A stretch of DNA of 64,000 bases from Maratus speciosus (Eukaryota > Arthropoda > Arachnida > Araneae > Salticidae): assembly GCA_963932465.1 (NCBI GenBank), contig OZ010794.1, positions 439,209,502 through 439,273,501 on the forward strand. Direction: 5' to 3'. A model generated the notes under the pieces. That model made no database searches. It was not told the DNA's origin and saw only the letters and a list, made by a program, of their open reading frames with translations. A program made the position numbers and the translations under genes. Shown one piece after another: positions 1-11,680 of the stretch (within the stretch, counting starts at the first letter, position 1; each line of letters starts with the position of its first letter).

Positions 1-54
1 CTGACGATGGAAAAGCCTTTTCCCGAACAGCCAATGAAATGCTTGGATATTTAC
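1..54 (+). CDS. Possible 3' end of an exon, unidentified gene
   Basis: Reading from base 3 gives an open frame with protein-like composition (DDGKAFSRTANEMLGYL), which ends after one base of the next codon at a strong donor, TTTAC|gtaagt. The frame meets a stop soon after the donor, as expected for an intron. The exon start lies outside the window. I do not recognise the protein. It would be on the opposite strand to the FYB-like gene, whose introns fill the rest of the window. No following plus-strand exon was found, so this could be chance or a transposon fragment. Confidence 0.27.
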
Positions 55-406
55 GTAAGTTTCAGGTGACTTAAGTTTTATGAAATCTGACGGGTTTCAG
101 GCGATATTTTTGGCTTGCAGTTTTTACGTGTAATAACACTATTAATGTTTAATTCATGGCGTACGTAACGTATGATCAACTCCGCGATTTTTTATGTCTT
201 AAATTTTAGTCTTTAAAAAAAAAATCGTTTTCCAAATGGTCGTTGTAATTTGATAAATTGCTTTTTTTTTTTTTTTTTTTCCTGAAAGAATGATAATTTG
301 GATTACTTATCTTTCATAAGCTCTCCTTGAAGGCATCCATCTCACAGCAATATGAGCAATACTGGTAGATGCTTAACAAAAATCCATCCATCTCTTGTAA
401 TAAATA
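55..406. repeat. Non-coding, with a diverged inverted copy of a dispersed repeat
   Basis: Positions about 120-290 are, in reverse complement, similar to 59300-59480. Both share the blocks CAACGACCATTTGGAAAA, a run of A or T, and the GATCATAC / TACGTACGCCATGG region. This is therefore a minus-strand copy of the dispersed repeat family seen at 57-62 kb. Poly-T at 263-280. No gene seen in the remainder. Confidence 0.55.
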
Positions 407-923
407 TACAGGGTAAGTCAAAATGAATGCCCTAATTTCAAAGGTTTACTACGCAAAATGTAATCAATGTATTTGTTCAAAATATACTTACATGTAAAGG
501 TATTATAATTAAGTTTTGAATGTACTTTTCACAAATGTTCAATATGCACTCCTTTCGTTATACGGCATATATCAAGTATGTGATGTAATTCTTTCCAAAC
601 CATGTGCAGCATGTCCGTATCAATGCTGGCAATAGTGGCTGTGATATGGGCTTTCAAATCAGTTGTGGTCATTGGGCCTAGAGGCACAGACACGCGATCC
701 TTTAAGAATCCCCACAAAAAAAAAAAAAAAAATTCGCATTGGGTGAGATCTGAGAATCATGATGGCCTATGTGCCATTTGCTGATGAATATAAAATTACA
801 AACTACTATTCGTAACTTGTGTATATTACCTTTTATAGTGTGTTATATTTTGAATAAATACATTGATTACATTTTGCATAGTAAACCTTTGAAATTGGGG
901 CATTCATTTTGACTTACCTTCTA
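407..923. mobile_element. Mariner-like palindromic element with transposase tail
   Basis: The ends are inverted: left TACAGGGTAAGTCAAAATG and, on the other strand, right TATAGAAGGTAAGTCAAAATG. The similarity continues inward through CAAAATGTAATCAATG and TTCAAAATATA, giving arms of roughly 90 bases. Between the arms lies the C-terminal part of a DDE transposase on the minus strand. This looks like a deletion derivative rather than an active element. A TA target duplication is suggested but not certain. Confidence 0.72.
529..784 (-). pseudogene. C-terminal fragment of a mariner/Tc1-type DDE transposase
   Basis: The minus strand reads SDLTQCEFF, then FLWGFLKDRV and DMLHMVWKELHHILDICR, and ends GVHIEHL. 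This is the usual end of the transposase group with a final catalytic Asp in PDLTPCDFFLWG, followed by a helical tail ending HIEHL. In this copy the catalytic Asp position reads Glu (CEFF). A poly-A expansion at 717-732 (read on +) breaks the frame between CEFF and LWGF. Everything upstream, including the first two catalytic acids and the DNA-binding domain, is missing. It cannot encode an active enzyme. Fragments of the same tail occur at 15330-15470 and 15830-15930. Confidence 0.72.
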
Positions 924-2969
924 TATGTACATTAAACTATTGTTTTTCGATATTTTGTCAAAACTTTTAGCAATTTTCTGATTGTGAATTTCAAAAAATG
1001 AATAGCTTTTTAAAATAGGACTATGTAAATACTGATTAACATATAACTACACAGCACAGAACATTTGCACTATGAACTTAAATTTTCAGAAAGCATTAAA
1101 CTAAATTATTGGAAGGTGAACAACATTTTAAAATCTGATTTATAGATTTTTTTTAAAAAAGTCTTAAAAAATGGCAAGTAAAAATTTGATGAAATATGTT
1201 GAAGCCATCCCATAATCCATAAATTGTAATCAACTTACAACCAGATCCCACAATTAAGTCTCCTTTGTTTTAAAAAGAGAAAAAAAAAATCCACAAAAGT
1301 CTGATTTTACTTGGAAATGTTACTTTTATGCACCTAGTATAACCAAGTAGATAACTAATAGCTTGCTGATTTAGAAAAGTGATTTTAATTAATAATAAAT
1401 CGAAATTTATATCTGGTTGAAGATTTATCCATATTTTAGTTTAACTAGCAATATATTTCAATAGCACAAATAATTTCAGTAATATAAACATTACAGCAGC
1501 TATCAGAATTACTGATCTGAATTGATAATTTAACTCAAAAAAGATTATCTTTCATTTCGAATGTATAAAAGAGGAAAATGTTATATTTTATCAAGTTTGC
1601 AGAAAACTACAAACTAAATTACAAAATTGTATTATTAATTATTGTGAATTTTTTTTTAATTCTGCACATTTTTTCTGTACAATTTGGCCTCTTTATCCTA
1701 CAAATGATTATAGCTTAAGAAAATATTTATTTTTCATCTCCTGCTAACACTACTATTTGAGTTTGTTTTTTTAAAAGGGGAGAAAGTTTATTGAGGAGGA
1801 ATGGATAGGTTCCCTTTGATCTTAATGAAATATCAAAATTAAGTTTCAAGTTAAGGTTTTAAAAAACACATGTGAAAAGATTGAAATCATATGTATATAT
1901 TTCGTGCATAAATGATGTTTCACTGAAATTTTTATTATAGTACTTAAAATTGTAAAACAGAAATGTAGTGTGCTGTGTCTGGTTAGATTATAGATAATGG
2001 TGCAGTGAAAACCTGTGATAAATTGAAGTGCAAACTCAGTTTAACTTTAAACTGTGACTTATCTTTTATTAATCTCTCCAAACAAAGTCCTACTGATAAC
2101 TTAAGTGCCACATTGTTAATTAAGGATTCCCAAATAGTGATTGATAATGACCTTATATATTAAAATTTAGTTTTTTTAGAATTTAAGTTACTTGAATGAA
2201 TATTTTGTCTTAATGTTAAAAACCCTTGCAAATTACATCCAAATTTTGCCTGTTGCTAGCATATATCTACAATCAATTTTGGTATTAAATACCTCAATTT
2301 CTGATGTACTTAGAGCTTTCCTTCATATATATATATATATATATATATTATATTATATTGAAAAATAGTGCAGTTAATCTACAAGTTATTAAAAATGAGT
2401 GAAATGAATTACTTGCATTAATTGGTGATTTTTTGTAATGCACTATATACTTTTTTAAAAATAAATGTTTTAGAAGAATATTTTCTTAAACTTAGAACTT
2501 GAATTGAGCAATTTAACTCATAATACTCATTATGCAACCCACCGATAATAGATTCTGTTCTATGTATGTATTGTATATTTTTAGATTTTAATAATTCACA
2601 TTTTACTTGTTTTCTAATCATTTGCATATTTTAATAATTTGAAAATTGTATCCACTCTGTGCTTTGTAGCATAACCAGGATTTCAAAAAAAGATTTATTT
2701 TTATTCAGTGAACCTAAAGTTCTTTTTTAGTTTCACTTTTAAATTTATTAAACTCTAGTTGTTTAAACTAAAAAAATAAAACAAATTATATTTTTCTGAT
2801 TTTTAGAGATAGAATTTATATTATCCGTACAAAATTATGCATGAGTATGAAGTGTTTAATGTATTTTTACCTGTTTTCAAATATGTAGCATCCTATTAAA
2901 TGCTCATTCATAAAAAACTAATTTAAATTAGTTTTTTAAATAATTGTTATCCATAAAAATGCAATTGTC

Positions 2970-3004
<35 letters not shown>

Positions 3005-3378
3005 GTAGTTATTTATATATTGTAAAAGAAGTAGACATATCATAGTAAAAGTTATCAAAATAATATTATCTTTTGTCAGAATAAATTATTTTTGAAAGTC
3101 ATAAGTTTTTGAAAGATTATATTATATTATAAGATTATAAGTCCATTATTAGTGCCTATTTATATTGAATTAGAATACCCCTTCTTTTTTTTAAAGGTAG
3201 TATTTTCTTTTGTAAGTAATTCATTGAGGATTTTAATGATTTTCTCCCTTCTTCTAATGCTTCCAAAAAATTTCTAAGATATGATTAATTTTGAAATAGA
3301 ACATTTTAAGTTAAAATCTTATTGCTTTACTTCAAAAACTTTGCATTGTGTTGCCCTATTATTGTTAATTTGTTAGAA
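924..3378. other. AT-rich intergenic or intronic DNA, no gene seen
   Basis: No open frame has protein-like composition. Simple repeats: (TA)n at about 2327-2348, and a T run of about 30 bases at 2974-3003. ATTATATTATAAGATTATAAG at 3118-3138 is low complexity. Confidence 0.7.
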
Positions 3379-4247
3379 CAGCGGTTCCCAACCTTTATTG
3401 GTATGCGGCCCACCTAATAAGAGGATGTATCTAATATCAGTATGGAAATTATTGTATGAGATCTAAAGGCTATTGGCTATCCTGTTATACAAAAAAAGAA
3501 AATTTTGTTACGAAGGATCCACTATCAATAAAGTCAAGAATCGGTAATCCCAGTATGTATAAGTGGAATAATAATTAAAGCAACACAAAGATAATGAAAA
3601 ATATGTTTAATTATTATCAAAATACAACTTTACAATCAGTGAGATTTCTGGCACTGGTTTTACCGAGGAGGGCTTCTATATCAGGGTTAAAACTGATTAA
3701 TTTTAATCTTAAGTCACTTTCTACACGCGGTTTGTTTCTGTACTTGTTTTTCAAAACCAGAAAAAGCACGTTCACACAAGTATGTCCTGTTGAACAACAT
3801 ACAAGTACCTCAAAGCTCATTTAGATATTTCTGGTTATTGTGCTTGTATATTCATCCAGAAGGAGATTAAGGATTTTTCCTTGAAAACTGCCTTCAAAGA
3901 GAAATCCCAAGATATGTCAATTAAGGAGTCTTCTTCAGGTTTGAAAGTTTTGGGCTTTTTAAATATTCTTCTTCAAAAGGATTTCTAATCCACAAACTCG
4001 AGAATGGGGGTCCAGGATTGTCATTACGACTGTGCAACTATAGTCGTATCTCACAACGAGATCATAGCATGCTAACAGTTAAAGAAAGTACTGTTTTCTC
4101 CCGGAGTTTTAGTTTAATCTAAAAGCTTTTATGATTATTGCAGTTGTACAATATTGTATTTGTCATATTTTTTAAACAGATGAAATAAAAGATGTATTTT
4201 TGTGGGAAACTGCGATTATTCCATGACCCATATGTTGGGAACTGTTG
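3379..4247. mobile_element. hAT element, non-autonomous
   Basis: Terminal inverted repeats are CAGCGGTTCCCAACCT on the left and, on the other strand, CAACAGTTCCCAACATA on the right. The flanks TGTTAGAA (3371-3378) and TATTAGAA (4248-4255) are an 8-bp duplication with one mismatch, which is the hAT signature. A second member of the same family forms the outer ends of 20930-26442. The two share long internal blocks, for example AAACAGATGAAATAAAAGAT near the right end. The interior holds a degraded transposase tail on the minus strand. Confidence 0.82.
3617..3820 (-). pseudogene. C-terminal remnant of a hAT transposase
   Basis: The minus strand contains KNKYRNKPRVESDLRLKL followed by ISFNPDIEALL. 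This resembles the end of ZBED5/SCAND3-like hAT transposases, where a KxKxRNRL..E.DLR.xL segment follows the dimerisation region. Only about 67 residues are open, and the zinc finger, catalytic triad and most of the dimerisation domain are absent. It lies wholly inside the hAT element 3379-4247 and on the strand expected for that element's transposase. Assignment is by motif recognition only. Confidence 0.55.
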
Positions 4248-5189
4248 TATTAGAACATTATTTTCATAGGAATATTTCTGCATTCAAGTGCTGTATCACT
4301 TTTAATACCCTCTCTACAATGTTGTTTTATAAATGTTTTTTGGCATAAATGTTATTGTAGATTATAATTTTCTGGTGGCTGAATTTTTCTCCCTCCCCAC
4401 CTGAGAAAAGAATAGTGCATTATCTGCATGAACTCTGTCACACACATATGATTCATACAACTTTCATATTACTCAATACATATCTAAATAAAAATGACTT
4501 ACATTTAATCTTGTATATTTTAATATGTAATAAAATTTCATTCATTTTCTAAAGACTAAAGTTTTGAATGAATCTCTCTCTTTCTATTTCTAAAAATAAC
4601 ATTCGTCTTAGAATCATTGTAGATATAAAACTGTATTGTATCTCCTCATTTGGAATTTAGTTTATTTATGAACATGATATTTTATGTATTCATTGAAAGC
4701 ATTTCTACTTAGACCATTATAGCAATATAAAAATTTGTTTCAGAATCTCATTCTTGAAAATCTGAATTTATTGTTCAATTATTTTTTCAGAGTACAATTT
4801 TTGAAATATTATGTACTTATGTTGATGACATAATATCTGTTAATCTTGACTTAAAAAAAATGAAAAAGTTTCAAGAACTGTGATAAAATACTGTTTAATC
4901 AGAATTGTTTCACACCAGGGCTGGAATAATTTTAGACCATTTTCATCTGAACTGAAGTTTTGTTATAACCCTATTTCCAAGTTTCACTCATAATCCTCTC
5001 AGTTGAATTGACACTTTATATTTTATACAAAATTTTGCTCTTTTTTCAAAATGAATCTGAAATCAGTTATGGCAAAATTTTTCTATAAATTATATCTGTT
5101 ATTAAGCTATTAGAAATAAAATGGCCAAATGAATTACCTTGTGCACAGTTTTAAACTTTGCCGTTATTATATATTAGGTGATTTTTTTG
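4248..5189. other. AT-rich DNA, no gene seen
   Basis: No coding frame, repeat or splice-bounded exon was recognised. It probably belongs to the intron or flank downstream of the minus-strand gene. Confidence 0.6.
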
Positions 5190-5690
5190 TCTAACCGAGT
5201 GAAAAATTGCCCAGACTAGGAGTCAAACCCAGGATCTCTGGTTTAAAATTGCCAATTCTCTCAAGCCAGAAGTTCTTTGTTTGATTCCTGCCATAGACAC
5301 TTTTTCATTCACTTTTAAAAATTTTAACTTATGATTTCTTTACCAATCACCATGGTTGAGTAAAACTAACAAAATGTATTTACGTATATGCACCATTTAT
5401 TGGGAGTGTTTTGTCGGCAGTTTTATTGTGTTAGCTGTCACTTTTGTGTTGGACCAGAAGTTATTACTAAAAGAAATTGCTTAAAAGTGCAGCCAGGTAT
5501 CATTTAGATAAGTTCAATTGGAAATTTAAGCCATTAATTTAAGTAGAGCATTGTCAATCTAAACCAGAGTTCTTGGGTTTAACGCCTTGCCCGGGCATGT
5601 TTTCACTCAGTTGAGTGATGTTCAACTCATATGATCTCTTTACTAATCAGCATGATTGAGTTAAAATGACAAAGTTTATTATATATTAAC
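5190..5690. repeat. Three tRNA-derived SINE fragments
   Basis: 5190-5255 on the minus strand reads CCAGAGATCCTGGGTTTGA then TTTTTCACTCGGTTAGA. 5256-5385 on the plus strand reads TTTGATTCCTGCC then TTTTTCATTCAC and GATTTCTTTACCAATCACC. 5551-5690 on the plus strand reads CCAGAGTTCTTGGGTTTAA then TTTTCACTCAGTTGAG and CTTTACTAATCAGCATGA. The GGTTTGATTCC piece resembles a Pol III B box and the shared tail marks one SINE family. A fourth copy is at 38885-39012. All are diverged and truncated. Confidence 0.55.
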
Positions 5691-5851
5691 CAAATTATAT
5701 TTTTTGTAATAGATTATTTAAAAAAAAAAAGCACAAAATTCCAATAAGAAAGAAAAAGCAGAATTAGAACCTATCCAAATGTTCTTTCATTTAAATAGAG
5801 AGCAACTTCAAATCATAAAATTCAAAATGCTTTAAAATGATCTAAATCCCT

Positions 5852-6169
5852 TTAACCACTTACCAGTTTTGGCTGTATCTTATACGGGCAGCATACTTTT
5901 GCCTGTGCTACATACGGGCATTGCATTTTCTAGGCTTACATTTTTGTTTATCCTGTATATTTCAATCTAGTTGACAATTTTACTCATAAATAGCATAATT
6001 TTGCTCATAAATTTATATTTGCATAAGTCATCTTTATTTTTCATCTGTAATTTTTTTTTTCTTTTTTATATTTTGTTTCAAAATTGCATTTAAATATGAT
6101 TTTTGCAATACACAAAATAGGCATTTTTTGAAAGTATTTTTCAAAAATATTGAGCTGGTAAGTGGTTAA
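5852..6169. mobile_element. piggyBac-like MITE bounded by TTAA
   Basis: Both ends are TTAA followed inward by CCACTTACCAG (left) and CCACTTACCAGCTCA (right, other strand). A perfect TTAA duplication with a short inverted repeat is typical of piggyBac-derived MITEs. The 318-base body is non-coding and includes two copies of ATACGGGCA near 5883 and 5912. Confidence 0.75.
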
Positions 6170-8579
6170 ACATCAAGGAAAAAGAAATAAGAAGCTTATA
6201 TTACGAGGCACTTTTCAGGAACACATCCTGTACAATAAAAACAAAAATTCTGCCAGTGGCATGGGGTATAATTAAATGTATGCACAGAAAGATGTGGACA
6301 TTAAATTTTTGTATTGATTGTCCTTTGATTTTGACATTTTACTGAGTCAGTCATCAGACTATGGGTACTTTAAGAGTATGACCTTAATATTTGATGAAAT
6401 AATCATATGTATTTAAAAAAAAAAAAAAACATTTAATGTAAATTATAAAGCATTTGTGCAAAACAATATTTTTCTATTAACATTGTTTTAAAACTAAAGG
6501 CTGTATTCTTCCTGAAATTATTAGGCTAATTCAGTGTATTATGTACATACAAAAAGTATTCACTCTCAAAATGTTCCTTTTACAATAACTTTATCACTTA
6601 TATTTTTCAAGAATATAAATACTTTTTAATAATCATCACCTATCAATTTGATCTGTGATCTGGTTAAAAGTTTTTATATTTTATTTGGGCATTTATAACT
6701 AACATTCTTCCAGTCCTGTCTTAATTTTTTCTGCTATTGTTATTGTTTCTTGAATAAATATTATTTGTTAAAATGAAAATGTAAATCTTAAAATAAAATC
6801 TTATTTCAAATGTATATATGAACTTTTCATGAGAATGATAACATATTTAATTTATATTTTGTTCTATATTATTTAATTTAAAATGTATTCTTATTAGATA
6901 ATGAAAAGGAATAAAACAGAATGTAAAATGCTATATTTGCTTGTTCAATAAAGCATTCCATTAAGCATTTTTTCACAATCTTGTGTTTGTTTGTAATAAA
7001 AATAATTTTTACACAAACTATTTCTTCATGTGCCTACTTTCCAGTTAAAGTCAAGTTTAATTATGTTCATTCCTTTTAATCTATTGCTCTCTAATAGCCT
7101 GTGTTTAGTTGTTTTAAAATAATAAAATAAAAAAAATATCTTCTATAAATACATCTATTATTATAAAACACAAATTAATTGAACGCAAGTGGTTATTTTT
7201 TTGTTTACGTTAGTGTTTATATAAATTTTTTTTAATTGTGCATTTACTTTTAAAACCATTAAGCATTTTGCATACTTTATGTTTAACATCTTTTTTCTTT
7301 TTACTACTTCTTCTGACACCACTAAAAACCATGTAATAGTAAATTAATATAATTGAAAAACCATGTAGTAGTAAATTAATATAATTCGCAAGACTTTTTA
7401 TTTTTACTTTGCTTACTTTAATTAAACATTAAAGAAATGAAAACATTCTTCTTTGAGAAAAAAATTTATAGATAAATTAACTGTTGCAAAAAGCTTCAAA
7501 ATCTGAAAGAAAAAAAAAAAAATACAGTAAATTTATATATGAGGGGGGTGGGGGGAAGTGGTGAGTTAAATTTCTACAGTTTTTCTTTCTTTTTTTTTAA
7601 AAAAATTCCTTTTCTCCTGTGAAAAACAGGGTACACATTATGCACATTTTAAACACGGTATTTGAATTTTTAGATGAAATGGTTACTGCAAAAATTGTAT
7701 TTGTGTTTGAATTTAATAAAACTATGACTTGGGTTGTGGAGAAATATGTGTTATCATATAAATGAAAATAAACTTTAATTTCATAGAAACAAATTTATTT
7801 ATTAATTTATTTAATTTGATCCATTCACTGTTTTACAATGCATACACCATTTCACAGACTAGAAAGTTGCAAAGTGAATAAATATTTCTACAGATGCATC
7901 AGTAATATATACTTCTAATAAAAAGTAATGTGAAAATGTTTGATTTATATAAAAAAAAATTTCTTAAACATTCTAAAAATATACAAATATATACAAATCA
8001 CAAATATTCGAAAATTCAAATATATGTTTATTATAGAAACTTTTATCCTGAGATTGGAAAAATATTTGAAATATAAAATTTATAGTATTTTCAACGATAC
8101 TAAAAATCATTTCATTTTTTCTCCAAGATTTTTCCTACATTTTTTTTATTTACATTTTCTTTAGACCCTCCTTTTCTCAATGAAGTTATATATAAATCGG
8201 TATGTGTATATTTTCCTTAAACAGTTTTGGCTAATTTGCACGAAACTTCGTATACATACGTTTTGGAATCCAAGTAAAATTACTAGCTATTTTTAAAAAA
8301 ATTTCTGAACCATTCTTTGCTTCTTTCTTAAACCTCCTCCTGTTATAGTTTATATTTCTACAAAACTTTTTTTTTCTCTCTCAATTTTTCTCTTCCTGTT
8401 GCCACACTCTAAAAAACTGTGCAAGAATTTTAAAAAAAAAATAATAACATACATACTTTTTTATAAGCTAATAAAAATTCAGATTCATTCATTTGCTTTA
8501 TCTCATCCTATTTTTTTTTTTTTGCGTGTGCATGTGTGTGTGTGTGTGTGTATGTATATGTATGTTCAAAAGTACAGTC
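6170..8579. other. AT-rich DNA with simple repeats, no gene seen
   Basis: A tandem duplication of a roughly 30-base unit (ACCATGTARTAGTAAATTAA) lies at 7326-7386. There is a G-rich stretch at 7541-7556 and a (TG)n/(TATG)n microsatellite at 8523-8565. No exon was recognised. Confidence 0.65.
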
Positions 8580-9290
8580 TTGGGGGGGGGGGGGGGAGTG
8601 AACACCCTCTTCTAACTCTGCAACTAAAAAAAAAAAAAAAAACATTAAAATAGAAGAAAGTTACTGGTACCAAACAATTGAAAATACAGTTTATTTTTAA
8701 ATGATGTATATAAAATTTGCTTAAGGGACCATCTACAAATCAAAACAAGACCAAATTTTGTTTTTTTTCAATGGCAACACCCAATTTTGACAATATATTT
8801 TAAATCTTGAATTCAAACTATGCCTAGAAACGAAATTTTAAGTCATTTGCATGATAAATTTTTGAATTATAAACATTCAAAATTAGGAGTTTCTAATGTT
8901 AAATTACATTTTCATATTTTTATTAATATCTATTCTCCTGAAATTATAATCCTAATGTGATAATTTTGTGTGTAATTATAATACTATAAAATTCAAACAT
9001 AAATACATCAAATTTGCAATTAAAAAAATTATATAATATGATTTATGAAATTAATATTCGAAAAAAATATGAATTGCAGCCTACATTTTTTTTTTTTTTG
9101 ATACATTTATATTTATTATGTCCTGCTTTATCTGAATTCTCAATTTCAAATTTTTATTCCAAGTAGTTATCAAATTATATTTTAAAAAGAAATCAAAATG
9201 ATGGTTAAGGGGTCTATGATGTGTAGAAATGCACAAGTTGAAAAATATATATTTTACTCATTTTATTCAAACATTCGGCTGGCAATAGTA

Positions 9291-9460
9291 TTAACCTTTC
9301 GCCAGGTGCGCAAATTTTCGTCACATGAGCGGGCACGCATTGTAAATTGTACAACAGGGGGAAAGCATTCAATTATTGCTGCTTTAGTTTACTTTTACAA
9401 ATAATTTAACATACAAATATCATATAAGTTATCTCTGATCACAATTTATGAAAGTATTCC

Positions 9461-9519
<59 letters not shown>

Positions 9520-10335
9520 TTTGTTATAATATATTAAAGCAGATGCTTTAAATGTATAAAATTCTATTTACTACTGCAATCACAAAGTAAAAAATATATT
9601 TATTAGTGCAATCAATTATTTCATCAATCATGTTCAGATCAAACAATTTTAGAAAAGTATCGATTTCAGAAGTAGTTTCTTTTGCATATGCAGTTGGTCC
9701 TGGCATTTTTTTTATAACATTTGTGTATTTGGTTTTGGAGGTTTTACGAATTCCTCTTTTTTTCCATTTTGTGACTTTATGTTTTCCTGTATAAAAATAT
9801 TCGTCACTACTATTTTCAATAATCTCATTATCAGATGCATTTATTTCAGAGTCACTTCTGTGATTTTCCTGTTCTAAATTTTTATCATTCAAATTTTCGT
9901 TACATTCAGGAAATTGCAGATCTTCTTCAATATCAATATTATCACTATCACTGTCTTCATTAAAAATTTTCGTTAGATAATCCACCATTTCGTTGTTATC
10001 TTTAAAATACCGTTTTTTGTTTAAACGTTACTTTAACTCGAATCCCATTAAAAGGACTTAGAAAAAATTTCACTGAGAAAGTTTCTACTGAGAGAGAATT
10101 TCACAAGCAGGCGCGCGTTGTATAAAGTACAACACCACAGATGTTCACAGATTAAAATGATAAGTGCAGCTAATTGCGCAATCTGAAATGCAAATAACTT
10201 TCAGGAAGTGGAGATGGAGATCCAATAGATGAATACAAATGGTTATTAACACCCCTTACTACTTGTATTTTGTTTTAAAGAAAAAAGAAAACTAATGTTG
10301 TACTTTTTACAACGGCGTGCCCGGTGGCAGGTTAA
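9291..10335. mobile_element. piggyBac element, internally deleted
   Basis: The element is bounded by TTAA at 9291-9294 and 10332-10335. The inward ends are CCTTTCGCCAGGTGCGC and, on the other strand, CCTGCCACCGGGCACGCCG. GTACAAC occurs subterminally on both sides (near 9349 and 10294). It encodes only the N-terminal part of a transposase. At about 1.05 kb it is well short of a complete piggyBac element. Confidence 0.78.
9548..9988 (-). pseudogene. N-terminal part of a piggyBac transposase
   Basis: The minus-strand frame starts MVDYLTKIFNEDSDSDN. A Glu/Asp/Ser-rich region follows, then YFYTGKHKVTKWKK, then MPGPTAYAKETTSEID and the start of the catalytic domain, LFDLNMIDEIIDCTNKYI. That order (acidic N-terminus, TGKD.TKW segment, and the F...M...I...TN.Y opening of the DDE domain) is typical of PGBD4-like piggyBac transposases. 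The frame runs off into unrelated residues after NKYI and the remaining catalytic core and C-terminal finger are missing. It fills most of the deleted element 9291-10335 and is not functional. Confidence 0.8.
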
Positions 10336-10852
10336 GCGAGTGAAATGGTCATATTGGCAAAAAAAATACATTAATAGAAGTGACATATTCATATTATAGC
10401 ATTTCGACAATAGAGTACCAACTTCAATTTGGATATAGCCCTAAAATAGGCTCATTTTAAAATAATTAATTTCTCTGAAACTAATCATATGAATTTCATG
10501 AAAATTTGCTTTTAGGCTAATTGAAGGGTGTAGAATTTATTTAGGGTGTCAAACTTTGGTATTGCTATTTGAAAAAAAAATAAAGTTTGGGTTTGTTTTT
10601 ATATGTAGATGGTCCCCTAAACCAATTTTATATACATAATTTAAAAATAGACTTTATTTGCAGTCATTTGGTACCACCAACTTTCTTCTACAATAATTTG
10701 TTGCATAGTTAGCAGGGGGTGTTTACTTTTTTTCCTCCCCATGATTGTACTATTAAATTATTCTGATTAGATATTTGAAGAATAAGATTTGGTATGAATA
10801 AAAATAAGAGATTTTAAGACAGGGTAGAGTGTTGAAACGCATCCATCTTGTC

Positions 10853-11058
10853 TAGCCCCTTCGGGACGGGAACCTTTTATGAAATTTTTAATCTTTTGTC
10901 ACCGTTTTTTAAAAACAGAAATTTGTGTCTTCTTGAATCGAGGAAATGCGCTGATTAAACAAGGCAAATTTTACAGTAAAATTTTACTGGTGAGGAAAAA
11001 CAAGGATTCTGAGTGCTTCATGCGGCACGTATACGTGTCGCTCGTCCCCAAGGGGCTA
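10853..11058. mobile_element. Short TIR element (MITE)
   Basis: The ends are inverted: TAGCCCCTTCGGGACG on the left and TAGCCCCTTGGGGACG on the other strand at the right. The roughly 200-base interior has an open frame on the plus strand, but its composition is not protein-like and it spans the inverted ends. Superfamily not assigned. Confidence 0.55.
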
Positions 11059-11401
11059 GTAGCTATGGTACTGGCCACTTATCTAGGTGTTAAATTTGGA
11101 TTCCATTTCAATTGAGGTGTATTTAATGTCTCAAACTCAATTTTAAGCTAGGTAGTAGTTTGTTCAGCTCTTCTGACCAAAACATGACAACTATTAAAGG
11201 AAGAGTACTATAACCACACCAACTGTAATAAATGAAGTTTATACTCACTAACAGAAACAAAGCATAGAAAGGCCAATATTATTAATAATTGGAAATTTTT
11301 TCCAGAGAGAGAAACATTCGCCTTGCATACAATATTTCAAATGAAAATCAAATTTCAAATTATTTTGCTTAAAAGGCGCAAAGGCCAACCTAGTGAAAAA
11401 G

Positions 11402-11473
11402 ATTCCATGCCGGGACTCGAACTCGGGCCATCAGTATAGCGCACTGACGTTCTACCGACTAAACCATGTGGAA
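11402..11473 (-). tRNA. tRNA-like module or pseudogene in left palindrome arm
   Basis: On the minus strand: TGGTTTAGTCGGTAGAACG, a possible anticodon stem TCAGT/ACTGA around a 7-base loop, then GAGTTCGAGTCCCGGC. The D-arm, anticodon-arm and T-arm order is tRNA-like. Loop position 33 is not T and the acceptor stem is unconvincing, so this is more likely a tRNA-derived repeat than a working gene. Confidence 0.45.
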
Positions 11474-11607
11474 TGATACCTAGCTTGGAACTTCTCACTA
11501 TTACAGGTTGGCAAGGCTACAAATGCCATTACACATTTTTATTCCATCTTGTGCTGCGTTTGTAGTCTTGCCAAACTGTAATAGTGAGAAGTTCCATGCT
11601 GGGCATT

Positions 11608-11680
11608 GTTCCATGTGGTTTAGTCGGTAGAACCTCAGTGTGATATACTGATGGCCCGGGTTCGAGTCCCAGCATGGAAT
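11608..11680 (+). tRNA. tRNA-like module or pseudogene in right palindrome arm
   Basis: This is the mirror copy of 11402-11473. It has GGTTTAGTCGGTAGAACC, then TCAGTGTGATATACTGA, then GGGTTCGAGTCCCAGC. A few substitutions separate the two copies, so both have aged independently. No terminator-like T run follows directly. Probably a Pol III promoter relic. Confidence 0.45.

Larger units (their letters stand above)
8580..10742. mobile_element. Long foldback element split by a piggyBac insertion
   Basis: The left arm from 8580 and the right arm back from 10742 are inverted copies. They share TAGAAGAAAGTT, GGTACCAAA, a block ending TTTTTAAATGATGTATATAA and GGGACCATCTACA. The outer tips are TGGGGGGG..GTGAACACCC on the left and TGGGGAGG..GTAAACACCC on the right. 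Arms of several hundred bases flank a TTAA-bounded element at 9291-10335 that is unrelated to them, so that element came later. Confidence 0.68.

Noticed and set aside
10879..11115. Plus-strand open frame of 78 codons
   Set aside because: Crosses the inverted ends of a MITE and has no family motif.
11402..11680. Functional tRNA genes
   Set aside because: D- and T-arm boxes are present but acceptor stems do not pair, loop base 33 is not T, and both are parts of a palindromic repeat.
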